From NCBI GenBank assembly GCA_001784535.1, contig MFRJ01000061.1, positions 1 to 5,448 on the forward strand: a stretch of 5,448 nt of DNA, in the 5' to 3' direction. Below are positions 5,152 to 5,448 of the stretch, in pieces; the stretch's first letter is position 1; every line of letters starts with the position of its first letter. This DNA comes from Candidatus Melainabacteria bacterium GWA2_34_9. Its GTDB lineage: Bacteria; Cyanobacteriota; Vampirovibrionia; Gastranaerophilales; UBA9971. The position numbers were made by a program, and so were the translations under genes. The notes beneath the pieces are model-generated. The model made no database searches and was not told where the DNA came from. It saw only the letters and a list, made by a program, of their open reading frames with translations.

Positions 5152-5448
5152 TTAAACGCTTTTTATTTCATACAAAGCGTTTACCATTGCGGGATCCCAT
5201 TTGATTCCGGCTTCTTGTTTTAGGATATCGAGAATTTCTTTTCGAGAAAGTTCTTTTCTGTATGCTCTTTGAGTATTCATTGCCTGATAAGCATCTGCCA
5301 CAGCTATTATGCGGGCGCCAAGAGGAATGCTCATTCCGGAAAGACCTTCAGGTGTTCCTGTGCCGTCCCATCTTTCTTTGTGATAATGAACATAAGGAAT
5401 AACTTCGGAGAGGAAATTTATTTTCATTAATAAATTCACGCCAAGATT
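5152..5448 (-). CDS. HD-GYP domain protein, C-terminal part (5'-truncated)
   Basis: The frame stays open to the right edge (codons for Asn-Leu-Gly precede the GTG at 5439), so only about the last 98 residues of a longer protein are visible. The GTG is an internal codon, not a start. HD-GYP domains are metal-dependent phosphodiesterases, typically hydrolysing cyclic-di-GMP, often fused to receiver or sensor domains. Seen: YHKERWDGTGTPEGL, then IPLGARIIAVADAYQAM with the conserved metal-binding Asp, RAYRKELSRKE (usual RPYR) and the end segment IKWDPAMVNALYE, all in family order. Two departures: the HHE motif reads HKE, losing one usual metal-ligand His, and GYP reads GTP. The catalytic HD pair lies upstream outside the window. 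Family membership is clear; activity is uncertain. It converges on pilin 3, with 12 bases between the stop codons. Confidence 0.88.
   Translation of the reverse strand, partial: NLGVNLLMKINFLSEVIPYVHYHKERWDGTGTPEGLSGMSIPLGARIIAVADAYQAMNTQRAYRKELSRKEILDILKQEAGIKWDPAMVNALYEIKSV
5153..5183. repeat. Stem-loop at the convergent gene ends
   Basis: TAAACGCTTT (5153-5162) and AAAGCGTTTA (5174-5183) form a perfect 10-bp stem with an 11-base loop. It lies inside the last codons of the HD-GYP gene and just past the pilin 3 stop. It could help end transcription from both sides, but neither strand has a proper T run after the stem. Confidence 0.45.

Overview
The window is AT-rich bacterial chromosome. 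The LL-diaminopimelate aminotransferase (DapL-type lysine/peptidoglycan route), several Flp (type IVb) prepilins, a GT-C-like membrane glycosyltransferase, an OafA-type acyltransferase and an HD-GYP protein together suggest a low-GC lineage with a diderm-like envelope. Candidatus Melainabacteria/Gastranaerophilales (Vampirovibrionia) is my best guess, but it is an inference from gene content and style, not something the sequence proves.

Left part (1-2868): the C-terminal part of a polytopic membrane protein resembling GT39/ArnT-like glycosyltransferases runs in from the left edge. Near its end it carries a GC-rich, palindromic, in-frame segment. It is followed by a complete dapL-like gene with a good Shine-Dalgarno site. 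A 312-base non-coding stretch (2869-3180) then holds two near-identical stem-loops built on AAGGGTGAT/ATCACCCTT, a third hairpin and a 16-base direct repeat.

Middle and right part (3181-5139): three small Flp-family prepilins lie on the + strand. The first (69 aa) is standard, with G|QSLVEY. The second and third (51 and 54 aa) are paralogues, about 76% identical to each other, with the +5 Glu followed by Trp instead of Tyr. Pilins 1 and 2 look like one operon closed by a strong hairpin terminator. Between pilins 2 and 3 sits a very AT-rich acyltransferase-3 (OafA-like) gene. No Tad/Rcp assembly genes (prepilin peptidase, ATPase, platform, secretin) are in the window, so pilin export must depend on genes elsewhere.

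Right edge (5152-5448): the C-terminal part of an HD-GYP domain protein on the - strand converges on pilin 3. Its signature is altered (HHE reads HKE, and GYP reads GTP). A plausible but unproven link is a surface-appendage locus with sugar or acyl modification and a nearby cyclic-di-GMP-type or other HD-GYP signalling protein. I saw no tRNA, rRNA, CRISPR array or recognisable transposase.
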